A DNA stretch of 64,000 nt from Rosa chinensis (lineage: Eukaryota; Streptophyta; Magnoliopsida; Rosales; Rosaceae). A model generated the notes under the pieces. It did no database searches. It worked only from the letters and a program-made list of their open reading frames with translations, and was not told where the DNA came from. The stretch covers positions 30,754,612 to 30,818,611 of the forward strand of contig NC_037091.1 of assembly GCF_002994745.2 (NCBI RefSeq), in the 5' to 3' direction. Below, in pieces: positions 1 through 14,411 of this stretch (its first letter is position 1; each line of letters begins with the position of its first letter). A program made the position numbers and the translations under genes.

Positions 1-3000
1 TGGCATCAAACTTGAAGGAAGCAACGGCGAACCAATGGCATCCCTAATGTATTGTTCCTGCAAATTAATATGCAATCAGCCAGATATTTGGGTTTAAAAA
101 TTTCATTACTCTACTCGGAGTATGGAAAACAACAGTACCTGTGATTGCAAGATCCTTTGGGAAACTGCTTTATCTTTATCCAAAGAGTCAAAGTAGACCT
201 CCACCGAGTCAGTAGGTTCTAGAGCAGATTTCTTTCTGAACTTCTGGATTCTGTTGACAATCTGATACAGGTGGGGGAAAATCAGTTTATTGATCAGAAA
301 TATGTCCACTTTCCAACACACAGTCTGGTACTCAAATAGGGTAACAGATAAAAGATGTCATGGACCACATGCTGTTATAAAGGTTTAACACCTACATCTT
401 AGGAAGAGAATGGTGTCTTTAAAAATACACTTACTAATTGAAACTGAAAAAAAAAAAAAAAGGGCAAGTGGCATAGACACAATGGCAAACAAAGATTCAA
501 AACAATATTGGTTAAAAGTTGCGTACACTTTATGAAAGATTGGTAGAGCAGCAGAAAAAACTACAGAAGCGAGCCATCTTCAAAACAGATTGATTTTGAA
601 TGACATTTGAAAAATACTGACCAATCAATAATGAGTTGACTCCTCATGTACTGTTTCTTTTAACATACAGCATATAGTTGTTGAGATGAAAACATGCATC
701 GTTCCCAGTAATTAAAAAAATATAATATATACCCAACATAAGATTTATTCTAATTAATCATTTTTATGTATATGAGATATATTTATTTATCTAAATTTTG
801 TGATACACCTTATACTAACCATCTCTGTTATCTCTTAACAATAAAAGAATCATAGAGATATAGAAGCAATCACACAAAGAACAATTGAAAAGACCACGGA
901 TGTTTTAGATTCTTCTGAACTGTATTTCTTAAAACAAATCCATAAGGAAAAAGCCCATTGGTGCTAAATCTCTTCTTCAGTAATGAGCCTTCCAAATTCT
1001 TCTACAAGGCAAGGAGGCTCAGCCAAAGGACAGGGAAAAAACAAACAGTAAGAAATCAGTTTCTTTTGTCTGCTTTTCAGGTTTCTTGGTCTGTAAAGTG
1101 AAGGTCTCAAAACTTAACGAATAAACTCGGCTACCTATTTTCATCTTATGTGAACTAAAGTCGCAAAAAAATAAACTACACCACGAATCAGAAGGACTCA
1201 AGGGAGAGTTATATACACTGCATAAACCCTACAAAATATAGCAACATTACCTCTCGAGCAACACCTGCATCAGCCAACGACTCATCGGAATGTAAATCCA
1301 AAATCACCAAAACATCACCTGAAGCGAATAAAACAGAGTTACGACACAAATATTTACAAGTCTTAAAATATTACATCAGGATCCTGTCAAAGATCCTCAC
1401 CATCTCCTGTAGCATCCATGTCGTCTACTGCAGTGCCATCAGGACACTTGAAATCCCTAACAACCTGGAAATGAAAAGAAATAGAAACATAAATTAGTAT
1501 TGCTACCAATGACTTCTTCTTCCATGGTTCTACACATTGCTAAATGCTTTCTTCAAGAACACAAAGTCTTTTTCAGGATGTTCCATGATCCAGCTAATAC
1601 AAAGAAGTTACCCAATATATAACATGAAAAGCAATTCAACTTTTCTATAACAATGCAAAATTCTTTTTGCAGCCTTTTAAATGTTTATCTGAATGTCGCT
1701 ATTATTGCAAACAGATTGCATTATTCAAAACATATCACAGCAATGTGAAAGAATAGGGAAGGAAAGCATGGCAAAGGAGTGGATGCAGAAAATTATAGCA
1801 TATGCAGTATAGAGAAGTGTATTGTATTAGCAACAAAGCATGAGCACCTTAATATCAGTCAGCTTTAAGCAATGACCAGAAAGAGTAACTTCTCCAGATT
1901 TCTCAAATGCTAGAATGCTTTCCTGTGACATTGCCTTGACTTCTTTGGCAACAATTCCCATATATTTTCCTAGCCGCTTACCCAAAACACTATAAGAAAA
2001 CAAACCAACAATGTCATCAAACATAAAGTCGGGATAAATTCCACAATAAAATGAAGGTGATACCCCTCCCCCACCCCAAAAATATCCATACCCGAATCAC
2101 CCTCCCCCACCCCAAAAATATCCATACCTGAAATCAGGCTCTGCACGTAATGAAGCATACTTCAGTGTATCACTACATGGAACAAGAGATCGCACATTAA
2201 GTTCCTCCAGCACATACTGCGGTTCAAAAGGAACGGTAGTTAATATTCTAGTTTGGGAAGAATGAAACCCATAGCAAAAGAAACAGTTAGTGCTTCACAT
2301 TACACTACTAAGGAAATAAAACAGAGTTGCATAAAAAGAAAAAAGAAAAAAGAAAAAACTTCCGTAAAAAAAAATAATAAAAAAAATTAAAAGAAAAAGA
2401 AATCAGGTCCATGACAGAGAGCCATCAAGACACTACAAAACAAAGAAAACCAACAGAAGAGAAGGGAAGGAGAGAAAAAAACAGATCTCACCCCTCATGA
2501 TCTATCCAGAACAGAGTAATTTAATGACTGGATAAACTTTGAGAATAAGGTTTCTTCTAAACCAATAGTCCAATGATAAGAGGATAAAACAGTATAAATG
2601 AGGAAACTGAGCATCCCTCTTCCCAGAAAGACATTTCCCCATTCCACCCCATCTAATGACCATTTGACTATAAAACCACATAGTTTCACCATTGAGCTAA
2701 AGAAAAATAAGATGAGAAAATTAAGAGCACTGTTTGCCATCTTTTCCTAATATAAGTTGGTACATGCTTGGACGAAGTAGTTTTCATTAATAATTGTATT
2801 GAGGCAAATTTCAGGTGCTCTAAGGGGCAATGTGAGCCACAATACGGTCCGCCAGATACCTCAAGCATGCCCAAGAATTTCAAAAGTTCCTATTAATGTT
2901 CGTTTAATTTGTCAGTGCTGGCATAAGCCTTATGTACTTGTGACACTTCCATTTTCCAGTTGGCAATAGATGAGGTATTACAGTTCAGAAGGACTTTAAC

Positions 3001-6000
3001 CAAGCAGTCAACAAATAACAAGGCATATTGGCATTAACATGCAAATAGATCCACCACAGGAAAACAATATTAATGGTTGCAGATTCATAATAACTGCTTA
3101 GATAGCCCCAATATACAATACAAATGAACCTATTACTTTCCAATGTAAAACTGATGAGTCAATTAGACGTACGAAAGTCAAGAGCAAAAAGATACTTTCA
3201 AGTGAATAGCATCAGTTGGCAGCACAGTTTAACAATTAAGTGAAAGATGTATGAAAAAGAGCTTCCAGTATGATTCATATACCTCTTTTAGCTTTCCAGC
3301 GATATCATCAAGAAAGTCCACATCAGGATGAACAATAACCATCTCCCTAACGGAAATAAAAGAAAATGATTTTCAGATAAAATCGAGAAAGTAGACAAAG
3401 GCCGAGGCATAAGTAAAATTAAAATAAAACATCGAACAAGATGCTACAAGCACACCTGAGTGGTGTTTTAAGAGGTTTGTTATGTCTCTCACGAATATTA
3501 CGGGCAAGATCAATTATTGTCATCATCCTTGCAACACTTTGCTCAATACGTTCATCCCTCTGTAATAGCAATAAAAGTTGTAAAACCATGCGAAACCTTA
3601 AAGAGGAATACTGAAAGTTTAAATTACAAAAAGTATGAGGATCAGCAATTCAAGCTTAAACCCTGAAAGCTTCCCCATAAGATTAAGCCAACCTCACTTT
3701 CAAACTTAACAGAAATAAAACCATTTTTTGTTTCGCAAAATGTTAAGCAGAGATATGAACGAGTTAAATTGGTTTCATAATTTCTTCTTAAAGAACAAAA
3801 TGATCACCACTAATACCTTGCCTTCTGCTTCAGGAAAGCTGCAATGATGAATGCTTTCCTCTGCCGTGTTGGAAACTTTCCGCATATTTTGAAAAAGGAC
3901 CTCAGTGAAAAATGGTGTTAATGGAGCCATTGCTTTACATGATACCAAAAGGACCTAGAGACAAAAATAAATAAATCATACACAAATGTTAGACCAGTGA
4001 TTCTCACAGAAAATATCTCAAGAACTGAATATTTATGAAGCATATTAAACAAGTACAGGGATCATAAAATACTAATGACATTAGGATAAAATGAGGTCCA
4101 TATAGCACTCCAAATAAAAGATAATAGTATCTAATTTGGAAAAAAGTATTGAATATAAAATAAGTGTAATTGTTACTTTGACAACTCCTAATGACTTCTA
4201 GTCCTCCTTCTTTCTTTTCTTCTAGTTCTTCTTCTTCCTTCCTTCTTTTTTTTTTTTTTTTTTTTTTGGACTTGTTGAACACTTGCCAACAAAAAATAAA
4301 GAAAATACATGCAAATAGGACCCGTATGTGTTAATGGGTATTGCCAGATATAGCTCAAGAATGAACAAGGAAATAAACAGATCCAAGAACCACAACCAAC
4401 ATGGAAGATGAAACTCAATGACCATGCATACATATCTGATTCTTAGACCCAGCTATTTGGCACATAAGGAAAGCAACATACATAGAGTTACTACCATAAT
4501 AAAGAAAGTTACCACCACCATACATTGTAAAGTGTTGAGAGCGCCACCCTACAATCTTCTTCACCTGTACGACCCTTCAACCTCTTGCGATTGCACCTCA
4601 CATAGATATTTGTCAAGTTGTCTAGAAACTTCAAAAGATATGGAACCACCTATAATGTTGTTTACATGTATTGGTTAGACAAATTACAATCAGAAGAGGA
4701 ATGCTTTAACAGAAATAGATATATTTTATTTATAAACTATGGACTCAACTATAGTGCAAAATGGACAAGCTTTTAACAAGAGAACATATAAACCACATAA
4801 CCAAACTGCTTTTAGAAACATCAAAGACCAGTTCCAACAGGAAATCTCAAACAGAATGCCAAGGAGCTAGACTAAGAACTAATAATCATATGGGCCAACC
4901 ACTGCCTCAATGTGCATGAAAAATATCAAAATGCAGATGAAAATGCCTCTAAAATCCCCCCACATCCACATCCTGTTTTCAAAAAGCCTCTTATCCACTG
5001 CCAGGACAACTGCCAACAGCCAACACTCCACAGTATGCATAATTCAGGTTCACCGACATTAGCTTCCGTAACTTTTACCAAAAGCTTAAGAGTACTAAAT
5101 TTAGAAGAGTATTTAAACATCTGGATTTGCTGGAATCTTCTAGTTTTCATGTGTGTTCTAAATGTTTTATTTAAGAAGCATGTTCCTTGTATTGGGTCAT
5201 AAAGTTACCTTTTCTAAGTCATGTTCCATCAATCATTAATAATTAGACTTTAAGGGCTGTAAGTCATTAATCAGGGTCATTTAACAATTGGTTTATTTCT
5301 GTAGACAAGGCCACTGTGTATTACTGGAAATCAGTTCATGAGACTGATTGTGTATTATTGCAAACAATATCTCTCAAGTGACTAGTGAGAATTCTTGAAG
5401 TAATTTCCAAGAAATCTTGCTGGAGCGAGTCCGGATTCCTCATACTCCCTTCTTCTCCATTGATGCCCAGAACTTTTAACAAAGTTCATGAGACTGATTG
5501 TGTATTATTTCAAAGAATATCTCTCAAGTGACTAGTGAGAATTCTTGAAGTAATTTCCAAGAAATCTTGCTGGAGCGAGTCCAGATTCCTCATACTCACT
5601 TCTTCTCCATTCATGCCCAGAACTTTTAACAACAACACCTGTCCTCCACATATTATAACAATAAACTTCACCCTTGTAAGACCTTAACCATAGTAAACCC
5701 TAGGTCATATCTGTAGCTCTCTATATGAGGCCTTGTATAGCACTAAACTTCAACCTTGTAAGACCATCCTGCATAGATAATTGCACCACGTGTGCAACCA
5801 ATGATTTGAAGATACAATAAAGTTTCCACTACAAGACACATTTGAATAATTAACAGTTTTATACACCTAAAATAAGATACTTGTACCGCAACATTAAAAA
5901 TTACCTACTAATCATAACAAAACTATATTCTGATCTTTGTGCTCTAAAAAGCCAGTTTTCTATTTGGTCATATTCTGATCTTGTGGTCTACACAACCTGA

Positions 6001-9000
6001 TTCCCTATTTGGTCATATGACATAATATGCCCAACTACAAGGACTTTACAAGAACTACGAAATGCTTTCTGAAGGAATAGTTCATAGACAGCTAACCGTA
6101 TAAAGTCGATAACCATTCATCTCCTGACGGACAAAATACACAAGACTCTGTGTGGCTGAGTAGATCCACTGGTCAAGCACATTAGATGACTTTTGTAGAG
6201 TGGCTTGATCAATAGGAACAAAAGGGGCAAACCCTTCAATCTCAAGTCTCTTTGCGTTCTGGACAAGGAACCTATATGCATTGTACCATGGAAGAAATAC
6301 ATCCTTGACCTGAAAATAACCAAAGATAAAGGTACTGCTGGATCAATTCAAAGAACCAAGATCAATAAACAGCAATCCAACATGAAAACAATACTACAGG
6401 AATAGATAAATAATACTTACAACACCATAAACTCCTTCCTTCTTGAAACGTAATGGTTCCGCGCGCACAACAGGAGAGTTAATTAGGTATAATCGTACTG
6501 CATCCTGCACAACAGAAATATGATTAGACAAGATATTTGTAAAATACATCATCTTCCCACCATTTCACAAAGAAACCAAGAAAAAAAGGCACTTAAACTA
6601 TATAATGTACAGTCAGTTGTACTATAAAACACATACAGCTCCATACTGATCGATAACTTCAATTGGTGGAGGATAATTTTTCAGACTTTTACTCATTTTT
6701 TTTCCATCCTCAGCAAGTACGAGCCCATTGCAAATGAGATTCTTAAAAGCAGGTTTCCCAAATAATGCGGTAGATAACACCATAAGAGTGTAGAACCTGC
6801 AGAATCAGAAGGAAACAAAGAGGATTAGCTTAGACATTTGGAAACCCGTGCTCAAGTTAGGATAAAACTAGCACAAAGGAATCTAATTCCACAATAGGCA
6901 GCCAACATTTAGTCTAGTCGTTATGTTAATTAAAAAAAAATAACATTTATAAACAGGCAAAAGGAAAATTTTAATAGATATCAAAAGAAACTTCACATGT
7001 CAAATGAAGTATTTTTCCAACTGTACTTCATAGTTTTTGGAGTCTTCATCTAACACTAGTATCCATGTGAATAGAAGTATCATTGCCACACATGCACATG
7101 ATATGTAATCTTCTAAAATGATTATAGCAAAAAATAGGGAGTTCTAGACCACTGACATTGACTAACCCAACTTAGCTGTACGACTAAAATTAGAAATAGT
7201 CAACATGAGGAACAATCAAATCAGAAAAACTGGAAACCCCAAATACAATAAACTTACCATCCACGAGTCTGATCCAGCCCTTCAGCCACAAAATTTCCAG
7301 GAAAGTTTTTCTCAAAAAGTTCAACATTCTCAAAAGGATAGTGGATATAAGCATAAGGCATGGAACCACTCTCAAACCAACAATCAAACACCTGAAAAGA
7401 TAATTAAACAAGTCAACATCAATACCATTAAGCACACATCAGTGAGTGAGAAAATTACACTCACTCATTACAGAACAATTTGAAAAAGCACAGCATTTAC
7501 AGTACCTTTTTCTTTCATTGTTTTTTTAATAAGCATAACCGGGACAATAACATATGATTAGGAGGTCAGATTACAAAAAGATATTCTAAGTTAAACACCA
7601 GAAGAAAGACAATCATGCTCACAAGTCCTACATTCCAATTTAAGAACCGACCCTTTAATTTCTACCACCAGGGTAAGAAATCCAGAACTAACTAACAAGG
7701 TTTCTTTTGAGTTATTTGTGAGTTATGAAACTTGAGTTATCAAAAAGCAAAAAATACCAGAATTATTTTTTTTTTTGGGAGAGAGAGAGAGAGAGAGAGA
7801 GATAAAGTATTAAATAAATAGTCCAATTGATTTACTGGATCTCATGAACATAATTGATATAATAATTCCACACATTGACACAATAAATAGGACACTGACA
7901 TAATAACTAGGATACTGTAGTAATTGAATGAAGTGAAAGATACTTGCCCAACAAAAATGGTAATTTGAATGTACTACAAGAACATTGGATGCATAGTTGT
8001 ACATTATGAATTTATGATCCACTAGAAATGCATACGAGTCACAAAATTATGAATCTTTAATGCAAGATTGGTTTTTACTTAAACAGTATGAAAAAGGTTA
8101 GTCTACTGCTAGCCTTGATTCCATAGGCTTACATCATCAATACGTCGAAGAACACCAAATTGAGGACCACGGCTAGATGGAATAGTGATATGATCGATAT
8201 TGTGCCGGTGAAGATCAAAAACCTGTTAAAATCAGCAGAAAATATTCAAAACCAGTATATGCAGTAACAGAAAAAGCAAATGAAAACCAAACTTTTTTCC
8301 TTTTGATACCAGAAGTGTCAACCCAAGTAAAAGTACAGTAAACAAGAAGTTTACACATAATACCAAGATCCCTCACCCAATGGCCAAAAACTACTTCAGA
8401 AAAAAAAAAAACATAGAAAGAACCAGCAGCTAAAATTAAGTCTAAAAAGAGAATGTAGAGAAGAAAATAGTGCCCCCAAAGCAGAGAGAAGTGCAACATC
8501 GAAGAACAATTTCAAGTCCATACACAAATAATAGCACAATGCCTCAAATTTATCATAATATTGTAGCCCAGTCCTATTTGTCACTATACAGTCTCCACTA
8601 GTATACTTTTTCCAAATAAACATCAATGGATAATTGTTTTAACCGCCTTTCGCCCTTGCTTGGTGATTAAGGCTTGTTAAAGGCATTCATAAGCTGGTAT
8701 GGTGGTGGTGTGATAGCTAGAGGAAAAATATAAAAAAAATCACCTGGAGTATGAGAAAGAAGCAAACTGAAATAGAACTCCTCTATTATTGTGAATTTGG
8801 TAGATTGATGAAACCTTAAAAACTCAACAACTAAGTAATTATTGACACAGAGAGGAGAAATCAAACCTTAACACCGGAAAGCTTTTCGAGCTTCTCAATG
8901 GAATCCATAACTACTATTTCCCCACCATCCTCACTAATCCACACAGGAAGAGGAGTGCCCCAGAATCTACTTCGACTAACTGCCCAATCTCTTGCATTTT

Positions 9001-12000
9001 CCAGCCAATTGTGGAATCGTTTTTCCTGAAACAATGGCAATGCAAAACAGGGACTTATTACTACAAAAGTCCAAAGTCCATAAACATTTCCCATCTCAGG
9101 AAATATGTGCCCAATTTCATTGCAGAAAACTTTCATTCAGAAAGTTCAATAAATCAAAATCAGGCAACAAGTAACATGAACTCTTCACTTGAAGTATTTA
9201 TCGAAGCAACTATGAAGAATGCATAAGAAATTAATTACTTCAACGAAGGCACCATACTACTCTAGAATAGAAAAGTAAAATATATCTTTTAGTGGAGTAC
9301 CAGCAAGCAAATAATTTAATTTCAGGCTTATTTTGAGAACTAAGAAAATGGTGAGATCTGAAAATCATCTTATTGGAGTTCCATCTTAGTGCAAACACTG
9401 CTATTAACATTTACCACACTCATTCCCAAAAGCATAAATAAACACTGTACAAAACAAAGGAAAGAAAGCCATAAATGTCAACAACTAAAACTAAAAATCA
9501 ACCTTCACAAAATCAGGAACCCAGTATGTCTGCTTGTTGTTTTCTAACAATTTTTCTTTCAACTGCTCCACCCGGATAAACCTGTAAGCAGAAGTAATAC
9601 TTACTTAGAATGAGATTGCACATTGAAATGTGAAATAAGAAAACGGTTTAACAAATATAGGTTTAACCGTTTATGTGCCCTGGTCAAGCCAAGGGTTCAA
9701 CTACTGAACTTGCAATAAGTTCCAAGCATGGATGTAAGAATTTGATGTTACATTTAGAAACCAATTGACATGCGAAAGGACTGAGTTTTTAATCAAAATA
9801 GAGTCCATATAACTCAACTACAGGTAACACCGAGTTAAATCTGCACTTACCAACTTGGAACAGCTCTTTGAATAAGTGGAGTTTTAGATCTTGGGCAGTG
9901 GGGATAAGAATGCATAATGGTTCCAGACTTAACAAGCCTTCCTTTCCGCTGAGCATATATGAAGAGTGGCATTAGAACAACGGAGACAACATTCAGACGT
10001 AGAATAAGTACAAAAGTATATTACAATAATGACCAAATATATTACAATAAGACCAGAAACATATCCCATCCTGACCAGAAGTCTATTTCTACCTCTTTAT
10101 TTTTTTTGTTCTGCAGATCTATTAACTTATGACAACATCAGGAAGAGAAGCACTACTAAATATGAGTGGGGAAATTTATATATTTTTGAACGTGAAAAAC
10201 TCAGGCTTAACACATGAAACTACTTCTGAAAATTTCTGAATTACTCCTACCATTTCTTTTAGAAGTTAGAATGCCATCATTTTCCTTGTTTGGTGCTGGT
10301 GTAGAGTTGGCATACATAGATAAGACTAGCAGATTGTACAAACATCAACAATCACTGCAGAGCATTGACCGCATGGCAATCCCATGCAATCAACACCTGA
10401 GGGAGTTTCAGATTTGTGTAATGCAAGTGACAGATGTCTATATGTTTCTATATGTTTCTATATGTATATAAACTCTCTTGTAATGTCATACCTTCAGTGC
10501 TTCAATAATTTCTTTATCTGCATTTTTGACATAGCACTTGCTGAAGTCGGTAATTTTTTCAGTAAAGCATCCATCCTCATCAACTGCTACAATCAAGGTC
10601 TCTCCCTGCATGCCAATGGATAAACGCAAACATGACAATAAGTGACTATGAGTAAAGTGCAACAATATAGATGTTTCTTAATGAACAACTACCATTGTTC
10701 AGATATGATATTTAAGAACGTGAATTGCAAACCAACCCCATCATGGCCTTAAGAATCAGAACTTAGAATGCCATGTTGATACTACTCAACAACTGAAAAA
10801 ACAGCAACACTATCTAAACTGTCTACAGAAATGGTGCTGGGAGGAAAAATAAAATACAAGTGTCCTTGAATCCAGTTGAGTACTGTTAAAATCAAAGAAC
10901 CAGAAAAGGAATTGAAGTATCAAGTCATCAAATATAGACCTTATATTTATTTAAAAGTAAATATATATTAAAAAAAATATTTTAAAAAAAAGCAAATTTA
11001 ATCAAACAGATTCTATAGAAATAAACAAACTAGACCCTATAAAAACCAAAGCCCACGATGCCCAAAAGCAAATTTAATCAAACAGTCTCCATCCCTCTCC
11101 CATAACTCCTGTAAAATTCTTCCCTTCTCCTCCTCTGCAGGCCTGGCTGGTAATATATTAAACAATCCACACTATACAGCACTATTTTGAAAAAGTTTTT
11201 TTTTCCTTCCTTTTGAAAGTTCAAACGAAAAAATAAGAAAACATGCCCAAGCAGATCTATGGCACAGTGCACATTATGTGGCTAAAGGAAAAGGTAACAA
11301 ATGAACGGGCCCTGGATCAAGCTGCAACCCTATCAGTCAACCCGCCTTGGGAGACACTCTTAATAATTCTCTTGACAGATTATATTTTTGTCCAAAACAC
11401 CCAAATTACCAACCACAAGCTTCTGTACAGACCTTAAATAACCCCATCTTCCAACGATCAATAAAAAGATGTCCCTATTCTATTATTGTGTGCACCAAAT
11501 TTCAAGAAACAGTAACTTATTAATAATAACACTACAGCCTCTGTCGACAAGCAGTCCACCACAAAGCTACACCAAAACAAACACTGAGCATAATATACTT
11601 ACAGAAACAGCCACAAAACTAAGCACAACTACCCCTGCTAGTAACTGATTTAAAACCACCGACATATCCCAAATTCCTGTTCACTTAAGTCCATAAAGAG
11701 GCTAAAAGTATTGACACCAACTTGTTAGACCACCAGAAAGAAAACAGCTGAATGGGATAATTTCCTAGGCACAAATCAGCTTCTGATTGTAGTCATTGTA
11801 CCTCCCAACACTTCCTTAAGCAGCTTATCTCCTTCTGCTAGAACTTATAGTTGCCACAACAATGGAGGCATGAGTTCACTACCCAACCCTAAACCCTATC
11901 AATTAAAACTTCAGCGAATGCAACAAGTTGCTCAAACAGAAAAACGCAATCCAGAAAAGAAAAAAAATATTACATGCAAACAGGATGTAAAGCCACACAA

Positions 12001-14411
12001 TCTACACAAAAAGAAAAGAAGAAGTACTGACAGTTCCTGCAAGATCATAAATCCCACAATCTAGACAGTGGTAAGAAGAGTCCCTTTCATAAAGAAAAGC
12101 TTAAACTTTTAACCAAGATGACTGAAAGTATGTCTGCACTAGTATATCTGACTAGAGGGAAATCAAAATATGCAAGAAAAGAACTCTACAGGCAAAATTT
12201 GAGAACACACAATCAGAGTGCGGATGATTTATAGGAACAAATTGTATAACAAAAGAAGCTATGCAGAACCACTAATTTTAAGACCATCTTGTTCATAACA
12301 TCGTATATGAGACCACACATAATATACGTACAATCTCATCTTTGATGTAAGGAATCAAATGTATCAAAGGTGAGTTTATGCCATTTACGTGCATCTTGAT
12401 ACATACCTTACTGATAACTTTATTTTCAAGGCAAACACGATAGTCGTCTTCACCAAATGCAGGAGCACAGTGGACAATTCCAGTACCACTGTCATCAGTA
12501 ACATAGTTGTCCGCAACAACTCTAAATGCAACATCAGAGAACTCCTTAAAGTAATCAAATGGTGGTTCATACCTGTAGTTCACAATCTCATTATAATTGT
12601 GATCCTTATAAGAAACTATAAAGTAAATAGATAATTAGACATAAGTAACTATGTTAAACTAAACAAGTAAAATGAGGAATTGAAGTACTCACTTCTTCCC
12701 CACCAATGAAGCCCCGGTCATTTTCTCCAACACTTCATATGATGTGTCAACTGCTTCCTTTTTCCCACCCGAGGATCCCTTGGTCTTTGAATTTAATTTT
12801 TTTGAATCAACAGATCCATTTGGTACATTTTCTTTTGGTTTGTCATTAGGAAGAGCTGACAATCGAGATTCAGCAACGACGTAAACTTTTTTTGAGTACT
12901 TGTTGCGAACCTGAATGTTATTCCACCTCAAATTAGATGCTCACATATTATAGTGCAAAATTGCATTTCATAAAGTTGAAGAAAAATTGAGGAACTCACA
13001 TAAAATAGTATGAAAACAAATATATCAAGGATCTCATGTAATAACTATAACTTGAGGTTAAGGCACCTATATGGACCCTAAATTGGCGAAATATTTTCCA
13101 GTCAAATCAAGATGCGTACATGTCATTTAAAACAACAATAGAGATGAACAAATAACACTCTAATAGCATAGGCAGACATGTGTACCAACAAACAAACTAA
13201 CACTAGCATAGATTAAAATTTGATACCCAAATTGTGATAAAGGAAAATATGAATAGAGACAAACTAACTGACCTTCAAATAAGTAAAATTTGCATTGACA
13301 CATAGCGCTAAATGGCTAGGAAGGGTCCACGGAGTAGTTGTCCAAGCCACAAAACTTGCCTCTTGTGGATCATCAATAATTGGAAAAGCCACCATAACTT
13401 CAGGATCAGGAACATCCTGTGTTTCACCAGAGATGTCAAACATGGTAGGAAACACTTCAACCAAATTATAAGTTCCATCATTACTAGGGCAAAAAAGAAA
13501 AAAAGAAAAGAAAAAAAAACGCAGAAAAGACTCAACCAATGACTGAACAGGACAGCCGCATTCCTAATTTTACCTACTAAATTAGTTAACTCGGCACTAA
13601 ACATAAAATATCATAACAATGAATAGAATCCAACAACGACATACATATAAAGATGAAACAAAAATAATAATAATTCAGCAATCTTTACATAAAATAACAA
13701 CAGAAGTAAACCTTGTAATCTTGATTAGCCTCGAAATTCGAAAGCGGTGTCTTGCAACCGGTGCTGTACGGCATGACCTGCAAACCAAAGCAGCATATGG
13801 ATTGGTAAACCTAAACTATGCATATAAACCAATCGGAAAATTTCATCAAAATAGAATTGAGACTGCAAGGAGCTAACCTTGAAGCCCTTATAGACAAGGC
13901 CCTTATCATATATCTGAGCAAAAACCCACCACACACTCTCCATAAACTTCAAGTCCATGGTCTTATAATCGTTCCGAAAATCGATCCACCGCCCAGTTCG
14001 CGTAATAACCTTCTCCCATTCCTCCACAAACCGAGTAACAATGCTCCGGCACTCCTCGTTGTACTTATCGATCCCCATTTCGAGAACCTGTTCCCGGCGC
14101 CTGATGTCGAGCTTCTTATCAATCTCGTTCTCGACGGGAAGGCCGTGGCAGTCCCAGCCGAAGCGGCGCGTGACGTGGTGGCCGGTCATGGACTGGTAAC
14201 GCGTGATGATGTCCTTGATGGTGCCGGCCAATATGTGGCCGTAGTGAGGGAGGCCGGTGGCGAAGGGGGGACCGTCGTAGAAGACGTACTCGGGCATGTG
14301 TTCGGTGAGAGACAATTGAGTCTCGAAGGCTTTGATTTGGGACCAGTAGTGGAGAATCTTCTCCTCTTGCTTCGGGAAGGAGAAGTCCTTGCCCTCGCAT
14401 ACCTCTTCCAT
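1..14411 (-). CDS. IleRS: Cytosolic isoleucyl-tRNA synthetase, 24 exons seen, 3' end cut by the window edge
   Basis: Class I aminoacyl-tRNA synthetase that charges tRNA-Ile in the cytosol. Exons, 5' to 3' on the minus strand: 14411-13878, 13777-13712, 13416-13273, 12910-12693, 12572-12407, 10605-10492, 9948-9851, 9581-9503, 9025-8867, 8222-8133, 7391-7258, 6796-6637, 6504-6421, 6309-6097, 4649-4524, 3954-3817, 3559-3456, 3346-3283, 2216-2128, 1989-1848, 1464-1401, 1318-1251, 261-139, 57-1. Every junction is GT-AG and the lengths sum to 3234 nt, exactly 1078 codons without a stop. HIGH-type motif HYGH is at residues 56-59 and KMSKS at 634-638. The editing (CP1) domain between them shows WTTTPWTLP (about 225-233) and [15 protein letters not shown] (about 350-364). 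The C-terminal exons ([31 protein letters not shown]) fit the anticodon-binding and tail regions. Known family length is about 1150-1200 residues, so roughly 100 lie off the left edge. There is no transit peptide before the catalytic core, hence the cytosolic call. Exon borders were set by eye. Confidence 0.96.
2063..2127 (-). repeat. 36-bp tandem duplication covering the intron 19 splice donor
   Basis: The plus-strand unit CCTCCCCCACCCCAAAAATA plus TCCATAC occurs twice, ending at 2091 and 2127. On the minus strand each copy ends in a GTATGG donor. The exon 19 donor used in my model is the one at 2127; the second lies 36 nt inside the intron. Confidence 0.85.
4650..6096 (-). other. IleRS: IleRS intron 14 (1.45 kb) with an internal duplication
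   Basis: Noncoding. It holds a direct tandem duplication of about 150 bp (5334-5483 and 5484-5632). Other introns above 300 bp (3955-4523, 2217-3282, 262-1250, 1465-1847, 6797-7257, 7392-8132, 8223-8866, 9026-9502, 9949-10491, 12911-13272) hold only AT-rich sequence, poly-A/T runs and a (GA)n microsatellite near 7779-7802. Confidence 0.8.
5334..5632. repeat. Two-copy tandem repeat of 150 bp in intron 14
   Basis: Both copies start TTCATGAGACTGATTGTG and end near CCCAGAACTTTTAACAA. Only a handful of substitutions separate them (for example CGGATTCC versus AGATTCC), so the duplication is fairly recent. Confidence 0.9.
6637..6796 (-). CDS. IleRS: IleRS exon 12: KMSKS catalytic loop
   Basis: It continues the Trp codon split with exon 11 (TG|G) and encodes [13 protein letters not shown], then [19 protein letters not shown]. 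The KMSKS loop stabilises the transition state of adenylate formation in class I synthetases and is intact, which supports a working gene. Confidence 0.95.
10606..12406 (-). other. IleRS: IleRS intron 5 (1.8 kb)
   Basis: Longest intron of the gene. AT-rich, with no coding stretch I can recognise. The short open frames at 11.0-12.1 kb lack codon structure and similarity to anything I know. Confidence 0.8.
13878..14411 (-). CDS. IleRS: IleRS exon 1: start codon and HIGH motif
   Basis: 178 codons from the ATG at 14411-14409, ending in ...YKGFK before the donor GTTAGC. It carries the nucleotide-binding start of the Rossmann fold ([19 protein letters not shown]) and the tRNA-synthetase signature [18 protein letters not shown]. 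It is visibly richer in GC and CpG than the later exons. The 234-residue open frame on the other strand here is only its shadow. Confidence 0.96.

Noticed and set aside
4004..4433. Lysine-rich minus-strand open frames in IleRS intron 15
   Set aside because: Produced by a poly-T/TC tract; no coding evidence.
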